Origin: Leucobacter aridicollis
GTDB lineage: Bacteria; Actinomycetota; Actinomycetes; Actinomycetales; Microbacteriaceae
Assembly: GCF_024399335.1 (NCBI RefSeq)
Contig: NZ_CP075339.1
Coordinates: 2,046,001-2,110,000 of the forward strand
Direction of reading: 5' to 3'
Length of the DNA: 64,000 bases
Both the position numbers and the translations under genes were made by a program. Below, in pieces: positions 16,341-23,933 of this stretch. A model generated the notes under the pieces. The model worked only from the letters and a program-made list of their open reading frames with translations. It did not search any database and was not told where the DNA came from. Numbering within the stretch: the stretch's first letter is position 1; each line of letters starts with the position of its first letter.

Positions 16341-16943
16341 CTATGCGGCGAGCGCGAGCACGGAGCCCCGTGACGCTCCCGGGGCAGCATGCGCGACCGA
16401 ACGTGGAGCGAGCGACCCACCGCTTGCAGGTGCGGCCGCAACTGATCCGGATCGGGATTCGCCGCCACGCAACGCTTCCGTGACGGCGAGCGTCAGATCG
16501 AGGAGGGTAACCTCGAGCGCGCCGGCGACGGCCTCGATCATCTCGCTCGAGGGATCCTTGCTCCCCCGCTCCATCTCTGAAAGATACTGGGGCGATACGC
16601 CGGCTCGCTTCGCAGTGTCGCTCAGCGTCTCTCCGCGACCGTGGCGGAGCCTGCGCATCTCCGCCCCAAGCATATGGCGCCACAAGGGCAGTGGACTCTT
16701 GGCGCCAGTAGCGGGGGCATCCCTCCCATGAACTGGGCGTCCGGTCACCAGCCGGCGCGGACTATGCCGCACCGTCTCGCGAGGCCCGCCAGACTCTCGA
16801 AGCTCGGCAGCCCTACGAAGCCCGGCAGCCCCTCGGTTCCAGGCCGTCTCTCGATGTCCGGCCATGTCTCGATGTCCGGCCATATCTCGATGCCCGGCCA
16901 TATCTCGATGCCCGGCCATGTCTGTGGGAGCGCTCTCGGTCAT
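16341..16943 (-). CDS. XRE-family regulator of the ClgR/PopR type with a repetitive N-terminus
   Basis: The 200-residue protein has a Cro/CI-type helix-turn-helix at about residues 85-150 (LGAEMRRLRHGRGETLSDTA, VSPQYLSEMERGSKDPSSEM, LEVTLLDL). The SPQYLSEMERGSKDPSSE recognition segment is characteristic of ClgR and PopR, actinobacterial activators of clp protease genes. Position, convergent with a two-gene clpP operon, supports this. The first 30 or so residues contain four copies of MAGHRD/E from an 18-bp DNA repeat; the C-terminus is a low-complexity Ala/Ser tail. The true start may be one of the repeat-borne ATGs; 16943 is taken because TACGAT lies 5 bases upstream on the coding strand. 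Confidence 0.8.
   Translation of the reverse strand: MTESAPTDMAGHRDMAGHRDMAGHRDMAGHRETAWNRGAAGLRRAAELRESGGPRETVRHSPRRLVTGRPVHGRDAPATGAKSPLPLWRHMLGAEMRRLRHGRGETLSDTAKRAGVSPQYLSEMERGSKDPSSEMIEAVAGALEVTLLDLTLAVTEALRGGESRSGSVAAAPASGGSLAPRSVAHAAPGASRGSVLALAA
16849..16920. repeat. 18-bp tandem repeat x4 inside the XRE regulator gene
   Basis: Four contiguous 18-mers of the form TCTCGATGYCCGGCCATR differ at only two positions. Read on the minus strand they encode MAGHRD (last copy MAGHRE), so copy-number change keeps the frame. Confidence 0.92.
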
Positions 16944-17088
16944 ACCTGATCGTAGTCACGGGCGCCGCTCGCACCGAGGCGTCTCCGCCCAGAGCAGAAT
17001 CCTCGCGAGCCCGGGCTCGTTGCGCGCCGGGCGGCGCAACATGCCGCAAGCCGCCCAGTTGGGGCGGGCAGACTGGCAGACTGAAGCC

Positions 17089-17541
17089 ATGGTGCAGACA
17101 TTTACGGTCACAACGCGCGCCCGGGTCCCCCTCGAAGACCTCTTTGACGCCGCGCTCAGCGTCGACTCCCACGTTGCGTCGATGGCGGCGACAGGCGAGC
17201 GGGCGATCGCTGGGGTCACATCGGGTGTCATGCGGCTCGGCGACAGCGTCACCTGGCGAGGCCGCCACTTTGGGATCTGGTTCACAATGACCTCACGCAT
17301 CACCCATCTCGACCGCCCGAACGTCTTCGTCGACGAGCAGCAGCGCGGGCCATTCAAACACTTCCGACACGTGCACCGGTTCGAGCGCGAAGGTGAGCTC
17401 GTAGTCATGCACGACACCATCACGGTCGCGTCGCCGGTGTTCGGGGCGTTCGCCGAGCGCCTCGTGCTCGTGCCGCACCTGCGCAGGCTTATTCGCGACC
17501 GGGGCGAGCATCTCGCAGGCTCGCTCACGATACGCCCATAG
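17089..17541 (+). CDS. SRPBCC (START-like) family protein
   Basis: The 150-residue product has the helix-grip layout of SRPBCC proteins: an N-terminal strand VQTFTVTTRARVPLEDLFDAA, a central beta-sheet with WFTMTSRITHLDRP, FVDEQQRGPFKHFRHVHRFE and the basic end RLIRDRGEHL. Related small SRPBCC proteins bind hydrophobic ligands or act as cyclases/dehydratases; no substrate can be named here. The ATG at 17089 is preceded by CAGACT and six bases, the leaderless spacing seen elsewhere in the window; the open frame further upstream overlaps the XRE gene and its repeats. The alpha/beta hydrolase gene follows after 30 bp but seems to have its own promoter. Confidence 0.8.
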   Translation: MVQTFTVTTRARVPLEDLFDAALSVDSHVASMAATGERAIAGVTSGVMRLGDSVTWRGRHFGIWFTMTSRITHLDRPNVFVDEQQRGPFKHFRHVHRFEREGELVVMHDTITVASPVFGAFAERLVLVPHLRRLIRDRGEHLAGSLTIRP

Positions 17542-17558
17542 CCTCTCCCACGTCGCGT

Positions 17559-17564
17559 TACTCT
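17559..17564 (+). promoter_or_regulatory. -10 box TACTCT, leaderless geometry
   Basis: TACTCT is followed by seven bases (ATGAGGC) and the ATG at 17572 of the hydrolase. The preceding gene ends only 18 bp upstream of the box. Confidence 0.55.
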
Positions 17565-17571
17565 ATGAGGC

Positions 17572-18339
17572 ATGGTGCACGCAGATCACACGTTCACGCA
17601 CGGCGACTACACGATGAAGTTCTCGAGCTACCCTGGCCCGACTTCGCGTACGTTCGTACTGATCCACGGAATCGGCATGGGGCGCATCGTGTTCGACGAG
17701 GTGGCTGAGGTTCTGAGCGTTCAGGGCGGGGTGCTGGTGCCCGACTTGCCAGGATTTGGTGACTCGCCCGAGCCCGGGACTGAGGCAACGATCCAGGACA
17801 ACGCCGAACTCATTGAGCGCTTCATCGCGAGCCAGGCGACTGGCGACGTCACGCTCGTCGGCCACTCAATGGGAACGCAGATCGTGGCCGAGGTCGCGAA
17901 GCAATTCCCTGAGAGCATCGACACGCTCGCGCTCATCGCCCCAACAATCAACAGGCACGAGCGAAGCGCCACCAAGCAGGCCGCACGCATGGTCCAAGAC
18001 CTCTACGGAGAGTCGCCGAAGGTGCTCGTGGAGGGCGTTGTCGAGTACGCGAAAACGAGCCCACTTTGGTTCGCAAACAAGTTGCGGCTCATGCTCGACC
18101 ACGAGATCGAGAACGTGTGCCCGGATATCGCCACGCCGACGCTCGTCATGCGCGGCGAAACTGATCACGTGTGTCCACGGGACTGGGTGCAGGAGGTAGC
18201 CGCCGCACTCCCCGATTCCGAGTACGAGGAGATTCCGGATCGCGGGCATGAGGCAGTCATCAAAAGCCCGGAACCCGTGGCGTCCATGATCCTCGAGTTT
18301 GTCGCGCGCCGCGCGCACCGCAGCCACCACACTAGTTAA
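17572..18339 (+). CDS. Alpha/beta hydrolase
   Basis: The 255-residue alpha/beta-hydrolase fold protein has an oxyanion-hole region (LIHGIGMGRIVFDEVAEVL), DLPGFGDSP, the nucleophile elbow GHSMGTQ (Ser), a likely acid residue in MRGETDHVCP, and the catalytic His in DRGHEAV. It is a soluble esterase, lipase or C-C hydrolase-like enzyme whose substrate is not visible. The start is the ATG at 17572, seven bases after a TACTCT box. It ends 22 bp before the MarR-type gene. Confidence 0.87.
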   Translation: MVHADHTFTHGDYTMKFSSYPGPTSRTFVLIHGIGMGRIVFDEVAEVLSVQGGVLVPDLPGFGDSPEPGTEATIQDNAELIERFIASQATGDVTLVGHSMGTQIVAEVAKQFPESIDTLALIAPTINRHERSATKQAARMVQDLYGESPKVLVEGVVEYAKTSPLWFANKLRLMLDHEIENVCPDIATPTLVMRGETDHVCPRDWVQEVAAALPDSEYEEIPDRGHEAVIKSPEPVASMILEFVARRAHRSHHTS

Positions 18340-18347
18340 CCACCTAA

Positions 18348-18353
18348 TAGTAT
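18348..18353 (+). promoter_or_regulatory. -10 box TAGTAT before the MarR gene
   Basis: TAGTAT lies 8 bases before the ATG at 18362, just after the hydrolase stop. No Shine-Dalgarno sequence is visible, so leaderless or near-leaderless translation is likely. Confidence 0.5.
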
Positions 18354-18361
18354 GGTCCTTA

Positions 18362-18958
18362 ATGAATGCCCTCATGGACCACAAGCACTCCCTCCTCCTT
18401 GAACATGCCGGCCTCGGCAGGCCTGGCGGCGACGACTCAGACGACGGCCCAGGCACCAACCCGGGCACCGGCTCAGGCGATAACAGCCCCGACGGCAACG
18501 GCCCCATCGACAAGGCCGCCCAGAACGCTGCACTCGTCATGTCGCTGCTGCACACAGCCGCCCGGATTGACAAGGCCTGCGCGGCCGAACTCGCATCGTT
18601 TGATCTCACGGAGGCGCGCCTCAGCGTGATGCTCGTCGTCGCGCGCGAGCCGAAAGCCACACCAGCTTTCATCGCCTCCTCCCTCGGAGTCACGCGGGCC
18701 GCAGTCACGGGTCTACTCGACGGCCTCGAACGCCAGGAGTACATCACGCGGCGCGACAGCGCGAACGATCGCCGCTCTTCCGCAATCACACTTACCTCGG
18801 CGGGGTCAGCCGCCCTCGATGACCTCGCCCCGCGCTACGGCGATTGGTTGACCGCGCTGTCGGCAGGGATCACGCAGGCAGACGCCCGGGCGACCTTCAC
18901 GGCACTCGGCATCCTTCAGCAGAACCTTCAGGCGCTCGACGTTGAGGGCACACGATGA
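18362..18958 (+). CDS. MarR-family transcriptional regulator
   Basis: The protein of about 198 residues starts with a 60-residue Gly/Asp/Pro-rich segment, then a MarR winged-helix domain: FDLTEARLSVMLVVAREPKA, IASSLGVTRAAVTGLLDGLE (recognition helix) and the wing YITRRDSANDRRSSAITLT with its Asp-x-Arg-Arg motif. ATG codons at 18362 and 18374 are both possible; the first is favoured by the -10 box at 18348. Its stop overlaps the next start (ATGA), so it probably co-regulates with the HEAT-repeat DNA-repair-like gene behind it. Confidence 0.82.
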   Translation: MNALMDHKHSLLLEHAGLGRPGGDDSDDGPGTNPGTGSGDNSPDGNGPIDKAAQNAALVMSLLHTAARIDKACAAELASFDLTEARLSVMLVVAREPKATPAFIASSLGVTRAAVTGLLDGLERQEYITRRDSANDRRSSAITLTSAGSAALDDLAPRYGDWLTALSAGITQADARATFTALGILQQNLQALDVEGTR

Positions 18959-19761
18959 CACGGGCAGGCGCTCAGCGCGGAGCGAGCCGCATGGCCGACG
19001 TCGCTGAGGAACATCTCGCGGCCCTCAATGCAGGCGAGGCCGAGGCCCGCACCCTCACGGAGGCGCTCGCAATCGACCACACAGCCCTCCTCGCCGTGAC
19101 CCTCCCTGCTGCGAGCGAGGCGCTGCGAACAGCCATCGCGGAGGCGCAGCACCTCGGCATTCTCAGGCGCATGGCGACAATCGGGTCCGCGCTCGCTGCG
19201 CACCTTCCGGCGGATGAGCTTGCAGAACTCAGCGAACACCGCTCTGACACCGTGCGCGGCTGGTGGTGCTTTGCTATCGCCTCCCGCCGCGACGCCTCTC
19301 CCGCCGAGCTTGTCACCGCAGCGATCCCCCGCATCGACGACACGCGCTTCACCGTGCGCGAATGGGTGTGGATGGCACTGCGACCGCGACTGATCGAAGA
19401 CCTCGCCGGCGCGATCGATCTCCTCGCCCCGCTCACGGCGGACGCCCGGCCGAACGTGCGGAGGTTCGCGAGCGAGGCACTCCGACCCCGAGGCGTATGG
19501 GCGACACACATCGCCGAGCTGAAACAACATCCCGAGCTCGGGGAACCCCTGTTGGAGCCACTCCGGGCAGATCCTGAGAAGTACGTCCAGGATTCTGTCG
19601 CGAACTGGATCAACGACGCTTCAAAGACCTCGCCCGACTGGGCGAAGAGCCGCTGCGCTCGGTGGCTCGCTGAGAGCGACACCCCAGAGACGAGGCGGAT
19701 CGTTGCCCGGGCCCTCCGCAGCGTTCAGGCGCCCTCGACGGGCGGAGGCGCAAAACGGTAG
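18955..19761 (+). CDS. DNA alkylation repair-like HEAT-repeat protein (AlkC/AlkD superfamily)
   Basis: The 268-residue all-helical protein is built from HEAT-like repeats. It contains family landmarks near the C-terminus (VREWVWMALRP, NVRRFASEALRPRG, YVQDSVANWINDASKTSPDW) that match the AlkC/AlkD-type DNA glycosylase-like superfamily, whose members remove or recognise bulky alkylated bases. Translational coupling to a MarR regulator suggests inducible expression under chemical stress (inference). The ATG at 18955 lies in an ATGA overlap. Whether catalytic residues are kept cannot be decided without an alignment. Confidence 0.8.
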   Translation: MTRAGAQRGASRMADVAEEHLAALNAGEAEARTLTEALAIDHTALLAVTLPAASEALRTAIAEAQHLGILRRMATIGSALAAHLPADELAELSEHRSDTVRGWWCFAIASRRDASPAELVTAAIPRIDDTRFTVREWVWMALRPRLIEDLAGAIDLLAPLTADARPNVRRFASEALRPRGVWATHIAELKQHPELGEPLLEPLRADPEKYVQDSVANWINDASKTSPDWAKSRCARWLAESDTPETRRIVARALRSVQAPSTGGGAKR

Positions 19762-19809
19762 CGTCGCGGTAAGCTTGGATCGCTCGAGCGCAAATGGGAG
19801 GTGCGACAC

Positions 19810-20145
19810 ATGCTGCTTTCACTGTGGATGATGACGCAGTTCGCACTCCTCACGGCTGCCGTCGCATTTGGCGCAGCCGGGCCGCAGTCCCCCGTGCAGC
19901 TCGCGCTCGTTGGCGCGGCTGGCATTCTTGCGCTCGCACCAATCGTCACGGTGTTCTTGCGGGGGCGCCGACCGACAGCCGTCTGCCCAGCCCAAGCTTC
20001 TCGCAGGCGCTCCCGGGCTGCTTCCTTTCGCACGTTCCGTGTGGCTGCCGACCCTGGCACGCCAGGCTCAGCGCTCGCCCGCGCACCCTCGTTGTTTGTC
20101 CACTCCTCGGTCGAACGACGCGCACGCCACACCCACGCCGCCTAG
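19810..20145 (+). CDS. Small membrane protein upstream of yidC (DUF6412-like)
   Basis: The 111-residue product starts MLLSLWMMTQFALLTAAVAFG and has two hydrophobic segments (about residues 1-21 and 28-48), followed by an Arg/Ala-rich, poorly conserved-looking tail. Short two-helix proteins of this kind (DUF6412) precede the second yidC in many actinobacteria. The ATG at 19810 has GGGAGGT 8 bp upstream, which fixes the start. The tail beyond residue 55 has unusual composition, so a frameshift there cannot be excluded. Confidence 0.65.
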   Translation: MLLSLWMMTQFALLTAAVAFGAAGPQSPVQLALVGAAGILALAPIVTVFLRGRRPTAVCPAQASRRRSRAASFRTFRVAADPGTPGSALARAPSLFVHSSVERRARHTHAA

Positions 20146-20231
20146 CGCGGCACAGACGTGGCGCCGTCTCGCGGCACGTTCGTCGCCGAGGGGTCTTGCC
20201 CGCACGCACGACGAATTGAAACGAGCTTTCC

Positions 20232-20357
20232 ATGACCCCCTCACACACGCATACCCAAATCCAGGCGCGGCCTGACGACTTCGACCCCGCACGTCGCTCC
20301 GACAAGCATGGCGCTCGCGTCAGCGCTGCCCTCCTCCTGGTTGGAGGCGCGCGATGA
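20232..20357 (+). CDS. 41-residue ORF translationally coupled to yidC
   Basis: The frame starts at ATG 20232 and ends with TGA overlapping the yidC ATG in an ATGA junction (20354-20357). The first half is polar (MTPSHTHTQIQARPDD), the second ends in the short hydrophobic stretch VSAALLLVGGAR. An AACGAGC sequence lies about 8 bp before the ATG, a weak RBS. No family is recognised. Its exact overlap suggests a role in coupling yidC translation, or a small membrane-associated peptide. Confidence 0.5.
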   Translation: MTPSHTHTQIQARPDDFDPARRSDKHGARVSAALLLVGGAR

Positions 20358-21178
20358 ACATCTATGAGTTCCTCCCAATCAAGCTACTCATCCGGGGCGC
20401 GTACTGGCTCGTAACGACCCTGAGCGACCTCATCGAGCCGCTCGCCGGGGCACAGAGCGCCGCCATCGCTATCATCCTGCTCACGCTCGCCGTGAGGCTC
20501 GCCCTTATACCAGTCGGCCGATCGCAGGTGAAGGCGACAGTTGCGCGCCAACACATCGCGCCGAAACTGGCCGAGCTGCAGCGCAAGTACAAGAACCCCG
20601 AGGTACTGCAGCGCAAGACAATGGAACTCTACGCGAGCGAGAAGGCGTCGCCTTTCGCCGGCTGCTTCCCCGTGCTCGCACAGATGCCGGTGCTCATGGC
20701 TGTATACGGGCTGTTCATTCTGCCGGAGGTTGACGGGCATCCAAATGAGCTGCTGACCAAAACGTTTCTCGGCATCCCGCTTGACGCGGGTCTCGCCGCG
20801 CAGGTGGCCGGCGGAACTGTCACCCCAACACACATCATCGTTGGCCTGGTGATCGTCGCACTCATTGGCGCCGTCACGCAGACTTCGAGGAAGCTCCTCA
20901 CCCCGCCGATGCCCGAGCCGGCACCCAAACCCGCGAACCTCCCGGCAGGCATGCCAGACCTCAGCGGCATGACAAAGATGATGAGCTTCGTGCCGTTCAT
21001 CACCGTCGTGATCGCGGCGATCGTGCCGCTAGCAGCCGCCCTATACTTGGCAACGACCACCACCTGGACACTTTGCGAGCGGCTCATCCTCGGCAAGATC
21101 TACGGCACCTTGCCGAGCGCACAGCGCGGCGCCACGGACGGCCGCGAGACAGGCGGGGCGCGGGGCCAGGAAGCCTAG
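20354..21178 (+). CDS. yidC: YidC/Oxa1-family membrane protein insertase (second copy type)
   Basis: The 274-residue protein has the Oxa1 core: a first helix after the N-terminus, IAIILLTLAVRLALIPVGRSQVKA, a cytoplasmic coiled hairpin with LQRKYKNPEVLQRKTMELYA, the SPFAGCFPVLAQMPVLMAVYGLF segment, and later helices in VIVALIGAVTQTSRK and VPFITVVIAAIVPLAAALYLATT. YidC inserts and folds membrane proteins together with or apart from SecYEG. The main yidC of actinobacteria sits beside rpmH/rnpA; neither is here, so this is likely the accessory paralogue. The gene is coupled to the 41-residue ORF. Confidence 0.9.
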   Translation: MNIYEFLPIKLLIRGAYWLVTTLSDLIEPLAGAQSAAIAIILLTLAVRLALIPVGRSQVKATVARQHIAPKLAELQRKYKNPEVLQRKTMELYASEKASPFAGCFPVLAQMPVLMAVYGLFILPEVDGHPNELLTKTFLGIPLDAGLAAQVAGGTVTPTHIIVGLVIVALIGAVTQTSRKLLTPPMPEPAPKPANLPAGMPDLSGMTKMMSFVPFITVVIAAIVPLAAALYLATTTTWTLCERLILGKIYGTLPSAQRGATDGRETGGARGQEA

Positions 21179-21212
21179 CCCGGCCCGATCTGCCCTCGCC
21201 TGACGCGGGCAA

Positions 21213-21264
21213 CCCACGCAGGTGCCCCACGCAGGTGCCCCACGCAGGTGCCCCACGCAGGTGG
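21213..21264. repeat. 13-bp tandem repeat CCCACGCAGGTGC x4
   Basis: Four contiguous copies; the last one ends GTGG instead of GTGC and runs directly into the left arm of the dispersed hairpin element at 21262-21308. The array lies past the yidC stop. Confidence 0.9.
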
Positions 21265-21308
21265 CACTTCTTGTCGCCTGAGGTAACGAGAAGCGACCAC
21301 AAGTGCCA
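21262..21308. repeat. Dispersed hairpin element, copy 1 (imperfect)
   Basis: Left arm TGGCACTTCTTGTCGC and right arm GCGACCACAAGTGCCA pair over 16 bp with two mismatches around a 15-nt centre. The element closely resembles the one at 53306-53352 in arm sequence and in total length (47 bp). It lies between the convergent yidC and AraC-type genes, where it could also terminate transcription from both sides. Confidence 0.85.
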
Positions 21309-21352
21309 ACTGCGCCTGGCCGGGTGACATGGCGGTCCAGCCGCGGACGTCG

Positions 21353-22846
21353 CTACAGTGCCGTTGCTGGTACTCGCATTTCCCGGCCCCAGGCCGCCCG
21401 CGTCGGTTTCAGGTTCGGCACGCTGAGCCCTGCAGGGGCCGCGCCGTGCACCGCACGGAACGCCCTCGAGAACGCCGGAAGATGCGCATACCCAAGCCCG
21501 CGCGAAATCTCAGAGGGGGTCTCGCCGTCGCCCAACTGGTTGCGCGCCCGCGTCATGCGCAACAGCCGCAACCAGGCCGAGAATTGAACACCTGCGCGCC
21601 GCTGCACGGCGGCTCCAAGCTCGCGTTCGTCGACACCGAGCCGTGCCGCAGCACCGGTCATGCGCAGGTATGGCTCTCGCGCGTAGAGGTTCGCGACCCG
21701 GCCGAGCAGTACGTCGTCCTTCGTCGTCGGCGCGCGAACCGAGCCTGAGAGCGCGGCGTGAAATCCACCGTCTGGGTCAACGTCGATAACGCCGACCTGG
21801 GTGTAGCTCGCGAGCACCGCTTCAAGCAGCCCTGCGGTTCCCAACGGCCCAATCGACGCCGGGCGCAGGGGCGCACCGATCTCGCCAGTGTGTGCGGAGC
21901 GAAACCCGAGCGGCAGAAGCATCGAGCCGCTCGGAATTCTGAACTCGTTCGGGGTTCCGGCCGGAACCACGACGGCGTCGCCCTCGGAGAGGTGAACATT
22001 CCTGCCTCCGACGACGAGATTTGCACTTCCGAGCGCTGCCCACACTGCGACGTGCGCACCGTTCACTCGGGTCCACGTGCGGCGCTCAGCCGCCTCCCAC
22101 AGGTGCCCGAGCCCGATCTCTGCGGGGACGACACCCGCAGTCGCCGCAGCCGAACTGTGCCGCCACTGCCCCGGGGAGAGCCCCGTCGACTCTGAGAATG
22201 CCCGACTAAACGCTGGAACGCCGCTGTAGCCGACGGTGTGTGCGACCCATTGGAGGTCGCGGCCCTCGGCGAGCAGCTTGGCGGCCGCGCGGACGCGCTG
22301 CCGCCGCACCCAGGCTGCGACGCTCCAGCCGGTCTCGGCGAGGAAGCGGCGCTGCACGGTGCGCACGCTCCACCCGGGCACGGCTTCAGCCACCGCGTCG
22401 GCGAGACGCATCTCGGGGTGCTCAGTGAGCAGTTTTGCGAGCACCCCGAGAGCTTCGGAGGCGGGTGCAGGAGGGGGTGCGAGCCGCTCGGGGCCCCCGC
22501 CGGAGAGTTCGAGCTGAGCTGGGCCCGTAGCGCCGTCGACGTGTCCGAGCACGTTGGCGAATGCGTGCAGCAGGCTCGTGTGAGCGTGCTTTGGGACTGC
22601 AACCCTCGTCGCAAGAGCTCTGCCACCGCCTGCCACTGGGATCGGCAGCACAACCGCTCCGAGCGCCGGCCGAACGGCGACGACGTCGCCGGCGGGAACC
22701 CAGATTCCCGTGCAGGATTCGAGGCGCAGGGTCTCGCCGCCAGTTTCGACCTCGGCGGCCCCTCGCAGCACGGCGTAGAGCATCGACTCTGAGAGGCGAA
22801 CCCCCGGCAGCTGAACAGCTGGTAACACGATGTCATTTCCAATCAA
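21353..22846 (-). CDS. Tandem double AraC-type transcriptional regulator
   Basis: The protein of about 497 residues contains two complete cupin-plus-AraC modules in series. Module one (about residues 1-245) ends in a double helix-turn-helix with WVAHTVGYSGVPAFSRAFSE. Module two (about 260-497) has its own cupin (VVVGGRNVHLSEGDAVVVPAG) and a second, more degenerate helix-turn-helix with EISRGLGYAHLPAFSRAFRA. The start is uncertain: TTG 22846 is used, GTG 22828 is an alternative, and the frame stays open far upstream through the divergent gene. A DtxR-like iron box lies 11 bp before the TTG. The regulator is divergent to the siderophore uptake operon and probably controls it, perhaps sensing a ferric siderophore through its cupin domains. 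Confidence 0.8.
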   Translation of the reverse strand: MIGNDIVLPAVQLPGVRLSESMLYAVLRGAAEVETGGETLRLESCTGIWVPAGDVVAVRPALGAVVLPIPVAGGGRALATRVAVPKHAHTSLLHAFANVLGHVDGATGPAQLELSGGGPERLAPPPAPASEALGVLAKLLTEHPEMRLADAVAEAVPGWSVRTVQRRFLAETGWSVAAWVRRQRVRAAAKLLAEGRDLQWVAHTVGYSGVPAFSRAFSESTGLSPGQWRHSSAAATAGVVPAEIGLGHLWEAAERRTWTRVNGAHVAVWAALGSANLVVGGRNVHLSEGDAVVVPAGTPNEFRIPSGSMLLPLGFRSAHTGEIGAPLRPASIGPLGTAGLLEAVLASYTQVGVIDVDPDGGFHAALSGSVRAPTTKDDVLLGRVANLYAREPYLRMTGAAARLGVDERELGAAVQRRAGVQFSAWLRLLRMTRARNQLGDGETPSEISRGLGYAHLPAFSRAFRAVHGAAPAGLSVPNLKPTRAAWGREMRVPATAL

Positions 22847-22856
22847 CAGATGAAAG

Positions 22857-22875
22857 TAAGGCTTAGCTAACTTTG
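22857..22875. promoter_or_regulatory. DtxR/IdeR-type iron box
   Basis: TAAGGCTTAGCTAACTTTG matches the 19-bp DtxR/IdeR consensus (TWAGGTTAGSCTAACCTWA) at most positions, including the central GCTAAC. It lies in the divergent region between the double AraC regulator and the siderophore binding-protein gene, so iron repression of both is expected. Confidence 0.7.
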
Positions 22876-22934
22876 AGGATAGCGCGCACCGCTGTGCCGC
22901 CACACAACACCAGGAACACTCGGAGGTTTCCCGC

Positions 22935-23930
22935 ATGGCTAGACGCCTGCCCGCCCTCGCTGCCCTCGCAGCAGCCGCACTGCTGCTCGCTGGCTGCAGC
23001 CCAGCCGCTTCTGGCTCGCAAACGCCCGCGACGGAAGCCGCCGACACCGGCGGCGACTGGCCCCGCACCATTGAGCACGCCGCGGGCTCCACCACGATCG
23101 ACGCTCTTCCCCTCCGCATCGTGTCAGTCGCACCATCTATCACGGGCGGCCTGCTCTCGCTCGAGGCTCCGATCGTGGCGACCGGAGCAGCTCCGGTCAC
23201 ACCGCTCTCCGACGAGCACGGGTTCTTCACCCAGTGGGCAGACGTCGCGGTCGAGCGCGGCGTCGAAGTCGCGTACAAGGATCTCGAGCTCGATATCGAT
23301 GCCGTCGATCAGTTCGAGCCCGACCTCATCATCGGCTCGGCGAACGGCGGCGACAGCACGTCAGACGCATACGATCAACTTTCGGAAATTGCCCCGACGG
23401 TGCTCCTCGATTATGGCGACGCGACGTGGCAGGAGCTCACCGAGCAGATCGCCGAGATCACGGGGCTCGAGTCGAAGGCGAAGGAGGTGCTCGCGGAGTA
23501 TGACGAGTGGGTTGCGGGTCAGGCAACGAAGATCACGCTTCCACCGCAACCGACGACAGCGCTCGTCTACATGGGCCCTGAGGGGTCGTGGCCGTTTGAC
23601 CCGGCGAGCCCGCAGGCGATGCTGCTTGAATCGCTCGGCTTCGACTACCAGCCGCCGCGCGAAGAATTCCTCACCGAGGGTCAGGGCGGCCGCGTGGGGA
23701 TCCTCACGAGCGAGAACGCCCCAGACGGCCTCGCGGACGCTGAAACCATCATGATCGTTGCGATGCTCGGCGGCGACCCGGTCGCTGAGTTCGCGAAGGA
23801 TCCGCTGCTGAAAAACCTTCCCGCGCTCACAAGCGACAACGTCTACACGATGGGCACGCAGGCCTTTCGTCTCGACTACTACAGCGCGAAGCTCACTGTA
23901 GATCTCATCGTCGACACCTTCTCGGGCTAA
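22935..23930 (+). CDS. Iron-siderophore ABC transporter substrate-binding lipoprotein
   Basis: The 331-residue protein has a signal peptide and lipobox LLAGC, then a FecB/FepB-type helical-backbone binding fold: LRIVSVAPSITGGLLSL, the central region FEPDLIIGS, and the C-terminal LTVDLIVDTF. It captures a ferric siderophore outside the membrane and passes it to the two permeases encoded next. A GGAGG RBS fixes the ATG at 22935. It leads the five-gene uptake operon (gaps of 3, -4, 13 and -4 bp). Confidence 0.93.
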   Translation: MARRLPALAALAAAALLLAGCSPAASGSQTPATEAADTGGDWPRTIEHAAGSTTIDALPLRIVSVAPSITGGLLSLEAPIVATGAAPVTPLSDEHGFFTQWADVAVERGVEVAYKDLELDIDAVDQFEPDLIIGSANGGDSTSDAYDQLSEIAPTVLLDYGDATWQELTEQIAEITGLESKAKEVLAEYDEWVAGQATKITLPPQPTTALVYMGPEGSWPFDPASPQAMLLESLGFDYQPPREEFLTEGQGGRVGILTSENAPDGLADAETIMIVAMLGGDPVAEFAKDPLLKNLPALTSDNVYTMGTQAFRLDYYSAKLTVDLIVDTFSG

Positions 23931-23933
23931 CGC

